64,000 nt of DNA from Lachnospiraceae bacterium (GTDB lineage Bacteria > Bacillota > Clostridia > Lachnospirales > Lachnospiraceae): positions 1 to 64,000 of the forward strand of contig JAAUZI010000008.1 of the NCBI GenBank assembly GCA_014804645.1, read 5' to 3'. Positions 47,257-55,721 of this stretch are shown here, piece after piece. The position numbers were made by a program, and so were the translations under genes. The notes below the pieces were generated by a model that was not told the DNA's origin, ran no database searches, and saw only the letters and a program-made list of their open reading frames with translations. How positions within the stretch are numbered: the stretch's first letter is position 1; each line of letters starts with the position of its first letter.

Positions 47257-48381
47257 CTATATTTCTTCGTAGTCGTCCGACCCGTCATCCTCCGATTCCC
47301 TGCTGATCGTCACGCTGCGACTCCCCGCTCGGCTCTGGGGCTGCCTAGAGCGTCCGTCTCTTCCGCCGGCGCGTTCTGTCACCACGCTCCTGTTCACCCG
47401 CCGGGGCGATGCTATGGTCATATCCTCGTCCTCGTCCTCAATTCGCACAGGCCGCCGCTGTGTGTTGATTCGCTTTACCGTCTTGGAGGCGGCGGGCATG
47501 CTCATCTTGGGCACAGCCTTCACGTAATAGTAATATTCATCGTCCTCATACTGCACCTTCTCCGTCCTGTTGTAATCCACACAGAACCTGAAAAACTCCA
47601 GAATCTTGGCTGCAATCAGCGCCAGAATACTGCCCAGAACAGCCATTCCCAGAGACAAGTGAGTGTCATATACCAGATCTCCCACCAAAAGTACTACCAA
47701 ATCTATTATTACGCCGGCAACCATTGCAATAGACCAAGAATAATCAATGGACATACGTCTGATCAGGTACACCACCATAATCGTTATGGCAAACGCCACG
47801 ATCATCACAAGCATGGCCCGATTGCCCAGCACACTGTCAATGACCATCCGCAGCTTGGCCGTGGCCTCATCCGCCCCCATGCTGCTGATCGTGGTGGCAT
47901 TGTCCGATATAAAGGTCAGCATATAGTACACCACCGTTCCGCAGGCCACTGAGACTGCCGCCATGGGTGTGGCCAACAGCCCCACCGCCACGGGAATCAC
48001 GTAGGGAATCTTCAGGGCCAGCAGCAGCACCGTAAAAATCAGAATCACCGAATTCTTGGAGTCCATCCGGAAAAACAGCAGGAACATAATCAGATAAATC
48101 GCCAGTCCAGCTATGGCCACCTCCAGAGACAATTCGTACAAATGCATCAAACTGAACAATGCTCCGAACAGTATGATACAGCCGTTGGGCAGAAAAGAAC
48201 AGAGCAGAGAGACGATCAGTACCAGCCCCAGATTGTCCAGCCTCCCCATGTACCCCAATTCTCCGTTCACCATACAGATGGCCAGATAGGCCAGCATGAA
48301 CTTGAAAACGGGCACCAGGATAAATTCGTTCCTGCTGTAAAGCAGTTTCAATTTTTCCCTAACTTCCAACAAATTACTCAT
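47257..48381 (-). CDS. Conserved polytopic membrane protein of unknown function
   Basis: Multiple TM helices and acidic/basic C-terminal tail; upstream of cdaA. Confidence 0.65.
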   Translation of the reverse strand: MSNLLEVREKLKLLYSRNEFILVPVFKFMLAYLAICMVNGELGYMGRLDNLGLVLIVSLLCSFLPNGCIILFGALFSLMHLYELSLEVAIAGLAIYLIMFLLFFRMDSKNSVILIFTVLLLALKIPYVIPVAVGLLATPMAAVSVACGTVVYYMLTFISDNATTISSMGADEATAKLRMVIDSVLGNRAMLVMIVAFAITIMVVYLIRRMSIDYSWSIAMVAGVIIDLVVLLVGDLVYDTHLSLGMAVLGSILALIAAKILEFFRFCVDYNRTEKVQYEDDEYYYYVKAVPKMSMPAASKTVKRINTQRRPVRIEDEDEDMTIASPRRVNRSVVTERAGGRDGRSRQPQSRAGSRSVTISRESEDDGSDDYEEI

Positions 48382-48446
48382 AATGTTTCCTCATATACAC
48401 TATTTCTATTATTTTTTCCGCATCCGCCGCAGCCCATTCGCACGGG

Positions 48447-48833
48447 TCACTGACGATACAGGCTGTCAAGCTTTTTCAGATTGTGATAATAGAGTTTCAG
48501 ACTCCTCTTCGCCCTGGCATAGCGATACGTGCAGACAGCGTAGGTAGCAACGCAGTATCCGACCACAAAAACCGCATACCATTTGACGACGTTCTGGGCA
48601 AAGACAAACAGATCCATCTTGTAAATATCCGCCATCAGAGTCTCAAAATCATACAATACATACAGGCCAAAACCCAGCAGATAGGCGATTGTTCCGCAGA
48701 AAAACGCGCGCAAAAGCTGCAGGGAGATATAGTCTCCCCTGAAATAACGCCCCAGCGCCATGCTCTTTTTCCCCTCTCCCTCTTCGTAGGAGGCCATCTT
48801 GGTCATCAGGATAATTCGTTCTTCATTTAACAT
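48447..48833 (-). CDS. Small membrane protein of unknown function
   Basis: 128-aa ORF with two TM segments in a co-directional gene run. Confidence 0.6.
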   Translation of the reverse strand: MLNEERIILMTKMASYEEGEGKKSMALGRYFRGDYISLQLLRAFFCGTIAYLLGFGLYVLYDFETLMADIYKMDLFVFAQNVVKWYAVFVVGYCVATYAVCTYRYARAKRSLKLYYHNLKKLDSLYRQ

Positions 48834-48859
48834 ATAAAGCCTGCTTTCTTCCGACTATA

Positions 48860-49270
48860 CTACTGCAGATAGCGCATTCTTGAGCCGTTGTCCTCCTTTT
48901 TTCGGAAACTGTCAGGTTTCTTGGGCGCATTACTCTTCAGTATGTCATTAAACCCGCTGCTCACATTCGCCTTGCATTTTTCACAATATCTCCCGCTGCG
49001 GATCGGAGCGCCGCAGCCGTCGCAACTCAACATGAGGGGAGAGCCTTCCGTCAGCTCCAGACGATCCTCACGCAACCATTGCCGGATCTGGTTCGTCTCC
49101 ACGTCACAGGCCTCCGCCACATCCTGAATATGTACGCCGGGATTCTCCTGAATATAGTGCTTGACCTCCTGGAATTTCTCCTCCAGCTTTTCTCTGCAGG
49201 CCGGACAGTAGTTCTGTCCCGAAATATAGTTGAACAATCTCTTACAACCCTTGCAAGGTCTGACATTCAT
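48860..49270 (-). CDS. YvyF-like (flagellar operon-associated) zinc-ribbon/HTH protein
   Basis: MNVRPCKGCKRLFNYISGQNYCPACREKLEEKFQEVKHYIQENPGVHIQDVAEACDVETNQIRQWLREDRL. Confidence 0.82.
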   Translation of the reverse strand: MNVRPCKGCKRLFNYISGQNYCPACREKLEEKFQEVKHYIQENPGVHIQDVAEACDVETNQIRQWLREDRLELTEGSPLMLSCDGCGAPIRSGRYCEKCKANVSSGFNDILKSNAPKKPDSFRKKEDNGSRMRYLQ

Positions 49271-49289
49271 TGACAATACCCTCCCTTTC

Positions 49290-50102
49290 TCATACACCAG
49301 CTCCAATGGCCAGCGCGACAAAAAATATTCTTTGGCAGACGTCCGGCAAAAGCACGGCGGATACCTGATCCACGGTGCTCCCGGTGGTGTAAATATCGTC
49401 TATCAGTATAATTGTCTTTAATTTTACACCATTTTGACCAAGATTAAAAGCCCTTTTCAAATTATTTAGTCTTTCTTCAGAATTTATTTCTTTCATAGGC
49501 CTGGTATTTCGGTTTCTGACCACCAGATCAGGATAAACCGGAAGGTTCATTTCCCGCCCCAGCGCCTGTGCAAGCAGCTCCGCCTGATTGTAGCCCCGGC
49601 GACGCTGCTTGCCGCGGTACATAGGTATGGGAACCAAACCGTCCGGCTCCAGCGAGCGGATATAGCCTCCCAGCTGCCCGGCCAGCTCTCTCCCAAAAAA
49701 CCGAGCGTATTCTCTGCGTCCGTCATATTTGAAACGGTACAGCGCCGGCGCGACATCCTCATACTCGTACAGCGCCCTCCCCGCCGTGAACAGATGACGT
49801 CCTCTCCCGCAATCTCCACAGAACTCCGCCTCCGGGTCCGAGAGCTTTTTGCCGCACCGACAGCAGAGCGGCTCCGACAGATACTGCACACGCCGTTCGC
49901 AGGCCGGGCACATGCGTTGACCCCCCATTCCCAGCACCTCGTCACAGACGGGACACCGGGCAGGGTACAATAGAGACGCCGCGGTTTCCAGCCACCTACC
50001 ACACTTTCTCACCTTCTCCAAAGATTCCTTCCCCCCTGTCCGCCGCCTCTCTGATCCGCTGGTCCAGAGAGGTATAACGCCGATTCTCGCTGACATTGTC
50101 AA
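49290..50102 (-). CDS. comF: ComF family phosphoribosyltransferase
   Basis: Zn-ribbon CPVCDEVLGMGGQRMCPACERR; RGYNQAELLAQALGRE; ILIDDIYTTGSTV. Start may be internal. Confidence 0.9.
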   Translation of the reverse strand: MTMSARIGVIPLWTSGSERRRTGGKESLEKVRKCGRWLETAASLLYPARCPVCDEVLGMGGQRMCPACERRVQYLSEPLCCRCGKKLSDPEAEFCGDCGRGRHLFTAGRALYEYEDVAPALYRFKYDGRREYARFFGRELAGQLGGYIRSLEPDGLVPIPMYRGKQRRRGYNQAELLAQALGREMNLPVYPDLVVRNRNTRPMKEINSEERLNNLKRAFNLGQNGVKLKTIILIDDIYTTGSTVDQVSAVLLPDVCQRIFFVALAIGAGV

Positions 50103-52242
50103 TCATGCCGCGCACCGTCTGGCTGCTGCCCAGGATGGTCACACAGTTTCTGGCCCTGGTGACACCGGTATACAGCAGATTGCGGTTAAACAGCATTCTG
50201 GGACCCGCGAGCAGCGGCATAATCACTGCCGGATATTCGCTGCCCTGGGATTTGTGTATCGTGATAGCGTAGGACAGTTCCAGCTCCTCCAGCAGAGAAA
50301 AGGGGTACGTCACCCTTCTGCCCTCATCGAATTCCACCACCAGTTCCGAACTGCTCTCGTGAATCTCCATAATCCGTCCCATGTCCCCGTTGAACACTCC
50401 CATCCCCTTGTCCACAGGGATGCCGTAGCGGCTGACAACCTCCCATTCCAGCTGATAGTTGTTCCGCACCTGCATGACCTTATCTCCCTCCCGGTAGACG
50501 GTCTCCCCCGACACATGCTCCCGCTTGCTCTCGTCAGGCGGGTTCAGATACTGCTGCAGGATTCCGTTCAGAGTCTCCACGCCCAGACTGCCCTTTCGCA
50601 TGGGAGTCAGTACCTGAATATCATAGGGGGTTGCATGCACATAGGGCGGCAGTTTTTCCCGAATCAACTGAATCATATGCTTGTATATAACATTTACGTC
50701 ATTTCTCTCCAGCAGGAAAAAGTCGCGGCTTTTATTGTCCAGGGCAATCTGTTCTCCCCGGTTGATATGGTGCGCATTGACAATAATGTCGCTTTCTCCG
50801 GCCTGCCGAAAAATCTTCTGCAACACCACCATGGGAAAGACCTCTGACTGCATGATGTCCCGCAGCACCTGCCCCGGTCCCACGCTGGGCAGCTGGTCCA
50901 CATCTCCCACCAGAATCAGCCGGGTGCCCGGTACAACGGCCTTGAGCAGGGCCTGGAACAGCGGCAGGTCCACCATGGACATCTCATCTATGATAATCAC
51001 GTCCGCCTCCAGAGGATTCTCCTCGTTCTTTTCAAAACGGATGCGGCGCTTATCCTCGTCGGATACTGCTCCATTCAGTTCCAGCATCCGGTGAATGGTT
51101 CTGGCCTCAAAGCCTGTGGCCTCTGTCATTCGCTTGGCCGCTCGGCCCGTGGGGGCCGCCAGGAATATATCAAGGCCCTCCCTCTCAAAAAAGCGGATAA
51201 TCGTGTTGATTGTGGTGGTCTTACCTGTGCCCGGTCCGCCGGAGAGAATAAAGAGACCATTCTGAATAGCTCCCATTACCGCCTGGTACTGCAATTCATC
51301 CAGTTGTATACTGATCTCCCCGGTGACGGCATCCAGCACCGACTGCACATATCGCTCCTCCTGTTTCATGGGAATGTCCAGCTGCCAGAGCATATGGGCA
51401 CAATTCAACTCCGCATAATAATAGCTGGAGACATACACCATATCTCCTTTGATTACCAGCTTTTTGTCCATGACCAGATTGTCCAGCTGGGGGCGTATGT
51501 TTTCCTCAGATACGCCCAGCAGCACACCCGCTCGTCCAAGCAGCTGCTCTGCCGGCAGATAACAGTGTCCCTCGCTCACGGACTGCTGCAGTGTGTAGAA
51601 CACGCCGCTGCGAATCCGATAGTCCGAATCCGTGTGAATGCCTATTTTGGAGGCGATCTCGTCCGCGATCTTGAAACCCACGCCGTGAATGTCCTCCGCC
51701 AGGCGATATGGATTCTCCTTCATGACACTGTAGAGTCCCATGCCGTAGGTGTCATAGATGCGCAGAGCCAGCGTGTTGGAAATGCCAAATTGCTGCAGAA
51801 AAATCAGTGCATCCCGCAGCTCCCGCTTTTCCTCCATCTGCTGCGCGATTTCCCGAGCCTTGTTCTGGCTGATACCTTTGATCTCCGCCAGGCGCTCCGG
51901 TTCCTCCTCAATGATGCGGAAGGTATCGTCGCCGAACTTTTTCACTATGCGTGCCGCCAACGCCGCGCCTATGCCCTTGATAGCCCCGGAGCCAAGGTAG
52001 CGCTCCATGCTCACCCGGTCTCTGGGTGCCACCGTCTGATAGGAGGAAATTCTAAACTGAGTGCCATACATGGGGTGTTCCGTGTATTCCCCCTGGGCCT
52101 CTATATTCTCTCCCTCCGACAGTCCCCGGCAGTTTCCTACGCAGGTGATCGCCGTCTCCTCGCCCATCAGTTCCATAACAGTATAACCATTTTCCGGATT
52201 TTGATAGATAATATGTTCCACATATCCGCTAATTGTATCCAT
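49996..52242 (-). CDS. recD2: ATP-dependent RecD-like DNA helicase
   Basis: LSGGPGTGKTTTINTIIRFFE...VIIDEMSMVDLPLFQALLKAV...YAITIHKSQGSEYPAVIMPL. Confidence 0.95.
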   Translation of the reverse strand: MDTISGYVEHIIYQNPENGYTVMELMGEETAITCVGNCRGLSEGENIEAQGEYTEHPMYGTQFRISSYQTVAPRDRVSMERYLGSGAIKGIGAALAARIVKKFGDDTFRIIEEEPERLAEIKGISQNKAREIAQQMEEKRELRDALIFLQQFGISNTLALRIYDTYGMGLYSVMKENPYRLAEDIHGVGFKIADEIASKIGIHTDSDYRIRSGVFYTLQQSVSEGHCYLPAEQLLGRAGVLLGVSEENIRPQLDNLVMDKKLVIKGDMVYVSSYYYAELNCAHMLWQLDIPMKQEERYVQSVLDAVTGEISIQLDELQYQAVMGAIQNGLFILSGGPGTGKTTTINTIIRFFEREGLDIFLAAPTGRAAKRMTEATGFEARTIHRMLELNGAVSDEDKRRIRFEKNEENPLEADVIIIDEMSMVDLPLFQALLKAVVPGTRLILVGDVDQLPSVGPGQVLRDIMQSEVFPMVVLQKIFRQAGESDIIVNAHHINRGEQIALDNKSRDFFLLERNDVNVIYKHMIQLIREKLPPYVHATPYDIQVLTPMRKGSLGVETLNGILQQYLNPPDESKREHVSGETVYREGDKVMQVRNNYQLEWEVVSRYGIPVDKGMGVFNGDMGRIMEIHESSSELVVEFDEGRRVTYPFSLLEELELSYAITIHKSQGSEYPAVIMPLLAGPRMLFNRNLLYTGVTRARNCVTILGSSQTVRGMIDNVSENRRYTSLDQRIREAADRGEGIFGEGEKVW

Positions 52243-52262
52243 ATATCAAATAATCCCCCTGC

Positions 52263-52327
52263 ATATCGCAGACTGTGTCTGCGATATTGCTTAAACAGAA
52301 AATTGAAAAATCTTTGATTTTTCAATC
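52263..52327. repeat. Two near-perfect hairpins in recD2 5' region
   Basis: atatcgcagac-tgt-gtctgcgatat (52263-52287) and attgaaaaatc-ttt-gatttttcaat (52302-52326). Confidence 0.8.
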
Positions 52328-52340
52328 TAATCTCCTTAAA

Positions 52341-52370
52341 AAGGGCTGCCTTTTCGTATCGGCAGCCCTT
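52341..52370 (-). terminator. Terminator after the flgJ-like gene
   Basis: aagggctgcc ttttcgtatc ggcagccctt with adjoining A/T tract. Confidence 0.75.
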
Positions 52371-52378
52371 ACTACTTG

Positions 52379-52747
52379 CTAAACTATATTTCTTTTCATT
52401 TGTTCGTAAAGCATCTGGGCAAGTCCCAAACTGCTCTGCTCCGTACTATCCGCAGCCACCTGCTGGATCATCTGTTCCTTGTAATAATCCATCAGACTGT
52501 TGCTGGAACCTGTCATGCCTTCCGTGCTGTAATTGGGAATCGTCTTCTGCATAGCCTTAAACATCTGCTCTAGGAAATATGCCTCAAACTGTTTGCAGGC
52601 ATCCATCAACTCCTCATCCGAGGCATTGCCATATCCCGTCTTTAATTGTTCCTCCAATTTGGTGGCAGTCGTGTTCTTGGCTGTCATGCCAGCCAGATCG
52701 GCCATGCCGCCAATGCTGCCTGTATTCCATAAGCTACCGATATCCAT
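52379..52747 (-). CDS. FlgJ-type rod-binding domain protein
   Basis: ELMDACKQFEAYFLEQMFKAMQKTIPN...YKEQMIQQVA. Confidence 0.85.
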   Translation of the reverse strand: MDIGSLWNTGSIGGMADLAGMTAKNTTATKLEEQLKTGYGNASDEELMDACKQFEAYFLEQMFKAMQKTIPNYSTEGMTGSSNSLMDYYKEQMIQQVAADSTEQSSLGLAQMLYEQMKRNIV

Positions 52748-52777
52748 TGTCTAAGTCCCTTTCTGGCCCCTTTACCC

Positions 52778-53599
52778 TTATCTTCTCAAGTTGTTGGCCT
52801 GCTGCAGCATCTCGTCCGATGCCGTAATAGCCTTGGAGTTCATCTCATAAGCTCTCTGGGCTACGATCATATTTACCATCTCGTCCACCACCTGCACGTT
52901 GGAGCCTTCCAGATAGTTCTGAAGCACTTTGCTCTTCTCCACATTGTTGTTGGAAAACTCGTTGATGGGCTGACCGCTGGCTGCGGACTCCGCATACAGG
53001 CTGTCGTCCAGACGCTCCAGACCTGCCGGATTGTTAAACTGGGTCAAACCGATCTGAATGCCCAGCGGCTGGGGAACGTTTCTCTCGTCAGGATAGCATA
53101 CCTGGCCGTCGGACGTAACCGTTATCCTGCTCACCGTATAGGTATTGTTCAGGGTAATAGGCCGCCCCTGGGTGTCCAGCACCGGCAGACCGTCCGAGGT
53201 GGTCAGCATATTGCTTCCATTGTCACCCAGCGCCCAGTCAAAGTTGCCGTTTCTGGTATAGTATGTATTGCCGTCGCTGCCCTGAACTGCGAAAAATCCC
53301 TTTCCATCAATGGCAAAATTCGTCTCCTTCTCGGAGGAATACAGCGGCCCCTGCTTGCCATACAGAGCTGTGATGGAGGCGTTGCGCACACCCAGACCCA
53401 CCTGAGCGCCGGTAGGCTTGGGGATTCCGTCCGCCGTGGTAGTCCTGCGCTGTATGTTCTGATATAAGAGGGATTTGAACTCATTTACCTCCGTCTTATA
53501 GCCTGTGGTGTTCACATTTGCCAGATTGTTGGCAATAGTGTCAATATTCGTCTGCTGCGCAATCATACCTGTTGCAGCCGTCCATAAACTTCGAACCAT
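52778..53599 (-). CDS. flgG: Flagellar basal-body rod protein FlgG-like
   Basis: MVRSLWTAATGMIAQQTNIDTIANNLANVNTTGYKTEVNEF...MVNMIVAQRAYEMNSKAITASDEMLQQANNL. Confidence 0.93.
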   Translation of the reverse strand: MVRSLWTAATGMIAQQTNIDTIANNLANVNTTGYKTEVNEFKSLLYQNIQRRTTTADGIPKPTGAQVGLGVRNASITALYGKQGPLYSSEKETNFAIDGKGFFAVQGSDGNTYYTRNGNFDWALGDNGSNMLTTSDGLPVLDTQGRPITLNNTYTVSRITVTSDGQVCYPDERNVPQPLGIQIGLTQFNNPAGLERLDDSLYAESAASGQPINEFSNNNVEKSKVLQNYLEGSNVQVVDEMVNMIVAQRAYEMNSKAITASDEMLQQANNLRR

Positions 53600-53671
53600 A
53601 TTCTTCTCTCCTATCCCTGCGCCTGCCCCAACGGGCTATGCCGCAGCTCTCATATTTTCATACCGCGTCTG

Positions 53672-54451
53672 TTACTGCACCCTGCCCAGCTGCGTCACAG
53701 CGATATCCAAACTCTCGTCATAGGTCTGCACGATCTTCTGATTGGTCTCGTAGGCCCTGGTCACGCTGATCATATTCACCATCTCCGAAATCACGGACAT
53801 GTTGGACATCTCCAGCACTCCCGACTCTACCTTCGCAGTGCCCTCCATCAAGGTAGCACCTTCCACAGGCTGGAAAAAGGTATCTCCGGATCTCACCAGA
53901 TAATCGTAGTCCTCAAAATCCGCCACCTGAATCTGCGCCACTTCTCGCTCATTCTGAAAGATTCTTCCGCCGTCGTCTATATTGGCGCTTGTCAGAGTGT
54001 CCAGCTGTATCCGGCGATTCTGGGTATCCAGCACATACATGCCGTCATTGTTTACCAGATAGCCGTCCTGTGTCAGGGTGAAATTGCCCGCACGGGTATA
54101 TCTTGTGGCGGTCTCACCCGCACTGTTGGTGTACTCCAACGCAAAGAAACCACTGCCTGCCAATGCCAGGTCATAAGTATTATCCGTAATTCGGAAAGAG
54201 CCCTGGGTGTAATCCGTATAGTTCTCGCCGATCTTCACTCCCAGACGGCTGTGGCCGATAGGCTGAATCGTGCCCAGTCCCACAGAGGAATCCTTGATCT
54301 TCACCGCCAGAACCTCCCGAAAGGGCTGGCTGGTGGCACCTTCCTTTTTAAAGCCCACAGTGGACGCATTGGCAAGATTATTTGTCAGAATATCCATACG
54401 GTTCTGTTCGTTTCGAAGTCCCGTATGAGCGGTATAAAGTCCTCTCAGCAT
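53672..54451 (-). CDS. flgF: Flagellar basal-body rod protein FlgF/FlgG-like
   Basis: MLRGLYTAHTGLRNEQNRMDILTNNLANASTVGFKKEG...MVNMISVTRAYETNQKIVQTYDESLD. Confidence 0.88.
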   Translation of the reverse strand: MLRGLYTAHTGLRNEQNRMDILTNNLANASTVGFKKEGATSQPFREVLAVKIKDSSVGLGTIQPIGHSRLGVKIGENYTDYTQGSFRITDNTYDLALAGSGFFALEYTNSAGETATRYTRAGNFTLTQDGYLVNNDGMYVLDTQNRRIQLDTLTSANIDDGGRIFQNEREVAQIQVADFEDYDYLVRSGDTFFQPVEGATLMEGTAKVESGVLEMSNMSVISEMVNMISVTRAYETNQKIVQTYDESLDIAVTQLGRVQ

Positions 54452-54485
54452 GCTTCCGTCTCCTTCTTATCCTGTATAGTATTCG

Positions 54486-54501
54486 AGTGTGCCGGCACAC
54501 T
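54486..54501. repeat. 16-bp perfect palindrome overlapping mreB stop codon
   Basis: agtgtgccggcacact. Confidence 0.7.
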
Positions 54502-55489
54502 AATCCTCTCGATAGCCCGCCAGGAACTCCACGTATTTGCCGGTGCCTATGGCAACTGCCGTCATGGGGTCCTCCGCTGTCATGGTGTTGATACCGGTTT
54601 TTGCGGAAATCAAATCCTCCAGTCCGCGCAGCAGACTGCCGCCTCCCGTCAGCACAATACCTCTGTCGGCAATATCTGCCGCCAACTCCGGCGGAGTCTT
54701 TTCCAGTACGCCGTGAATGGTTTCCACAATCTGCGCCGTTGTCTCCCTGAGAGCCTCCTCGGTCTCCTCGGAAGATACCTTTACTGTCTTGGGAAGACCT
54801 GTCACCAGATTCCGGCCTCTGACATCCATATAGTCAACCTCCGGTCTCTTGTAAGCGGAACCGATCTTGATCTTCAGATCCTCGGCAGTACGCTCACCGA
54901 TCAGCAGGTTATGTTTCTTACGCATATAGCGAACAATGGCCTCGTCAAAATCGTCTCCCGCAATCTTGATGGAGGCGCTGACAACTGTGCCGCCCAGGGA
55001 AATCACCGCGATATCGGAGGTCCCGCCGCCGATATCAACAATCATGTTGCCACAGGGCTTAGAAATGTCAATGCCTGCGCCGATGGCTGCGGCAATAGGC
55101 TCCTCAATAATAAAGACCTCTCTGGCCCCGGCCTGGTAGGTGGCATCCTCCACCGCTTTCTTTTCCACCTCCGTCACGCCGCTGGGAACACATACGGCAA
55201 TGCGGGGCTTGCGAAATGTTCTCTTTCCCAGAGCCTTCTGAATGAAATACTTCATCATCTTCTCGGTGACGGTGTAATCCGAAATCACGCCCTGGCGCAA
55301 AGGCCTCACGGCCACAATGTTGCCGGGTGTACGTCCCAGCATCAGCCGGGCATCCTCACCGATGGCCTTAATCTTATTGGTATCTCTATCAAAAGCTACA
55401 ACAGACGGCTCCTTTAGAACAACTCCTTTTCCTCTGATGTAAACCAAAATGCTGGCGGTACCCAAATCAATTCCAATATCTGTATACAT
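54500..55489 (-). CDS. MreB/Mbl-family rod-shape determining protein
   Basis: MYTDIGIDLGTASILVYIRGKGVVLKEPSVVAFD...DIGGGTSDIAVISLGG. Confidence 0.95.
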   Translation of the reverse strand: MYTDIGIDLGTASILVYIRGKGVVLKEPSVVAFDRDTNKIKAIGEDARLMLGRTPGNIVAVRPLRQGVISDYTVTEKMMKYFIQKALGKRTFRKPRIAVCVPSGVTEVEKKAVEDATYQAGAREVFIIEEPIAAAIGAGIDISKPCGNMIVDIGGGTSDIAVISLGGTVVSASIKIAGDDFDEAIVRYMRKKHNLLIGERTAEDLKIKIGSAYKRPEVDYMDVRGRNLVTGLPKTVKVSSEETEEALRETTAQIVETIHGVLEKTPPELAADIADRGIVLTGGGSLLRGLEDLISAKTGINTMTAEDPMTAVAIGTGKYVEFLAGYRED

Positions 55490-55582
55490 GCCTTACTACC
55501 CCTTTCATAAATATCTATGATAATGTTTCCACATTTTCCGAAAATAATCAATGTCCGCCGTAGGCGCGCAATGTCAACCTAC

Positions 55583-55610
55583 ATTATACATGATAATTTT
55601 CTTTTTTCAA
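55583..55610 (-). promoter_or_regulatory. Putative promoter of the mreB-flgF-flgG-flgJ unit
   Basis: Minus strand TTGAAA - 16 nt - TATAAT. Confidence 0.5.
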
Positions 55611-55721
55611 AGGGGTTTATGAAAAATTCATAAATTTTAAATGCGAAAAGCGGACGGTTCCCTCCGTCCTCTTTCCGCATCCATGCTTTCCATATTCTAT
55701 ATCGGCTGATTTCAGAGTATC

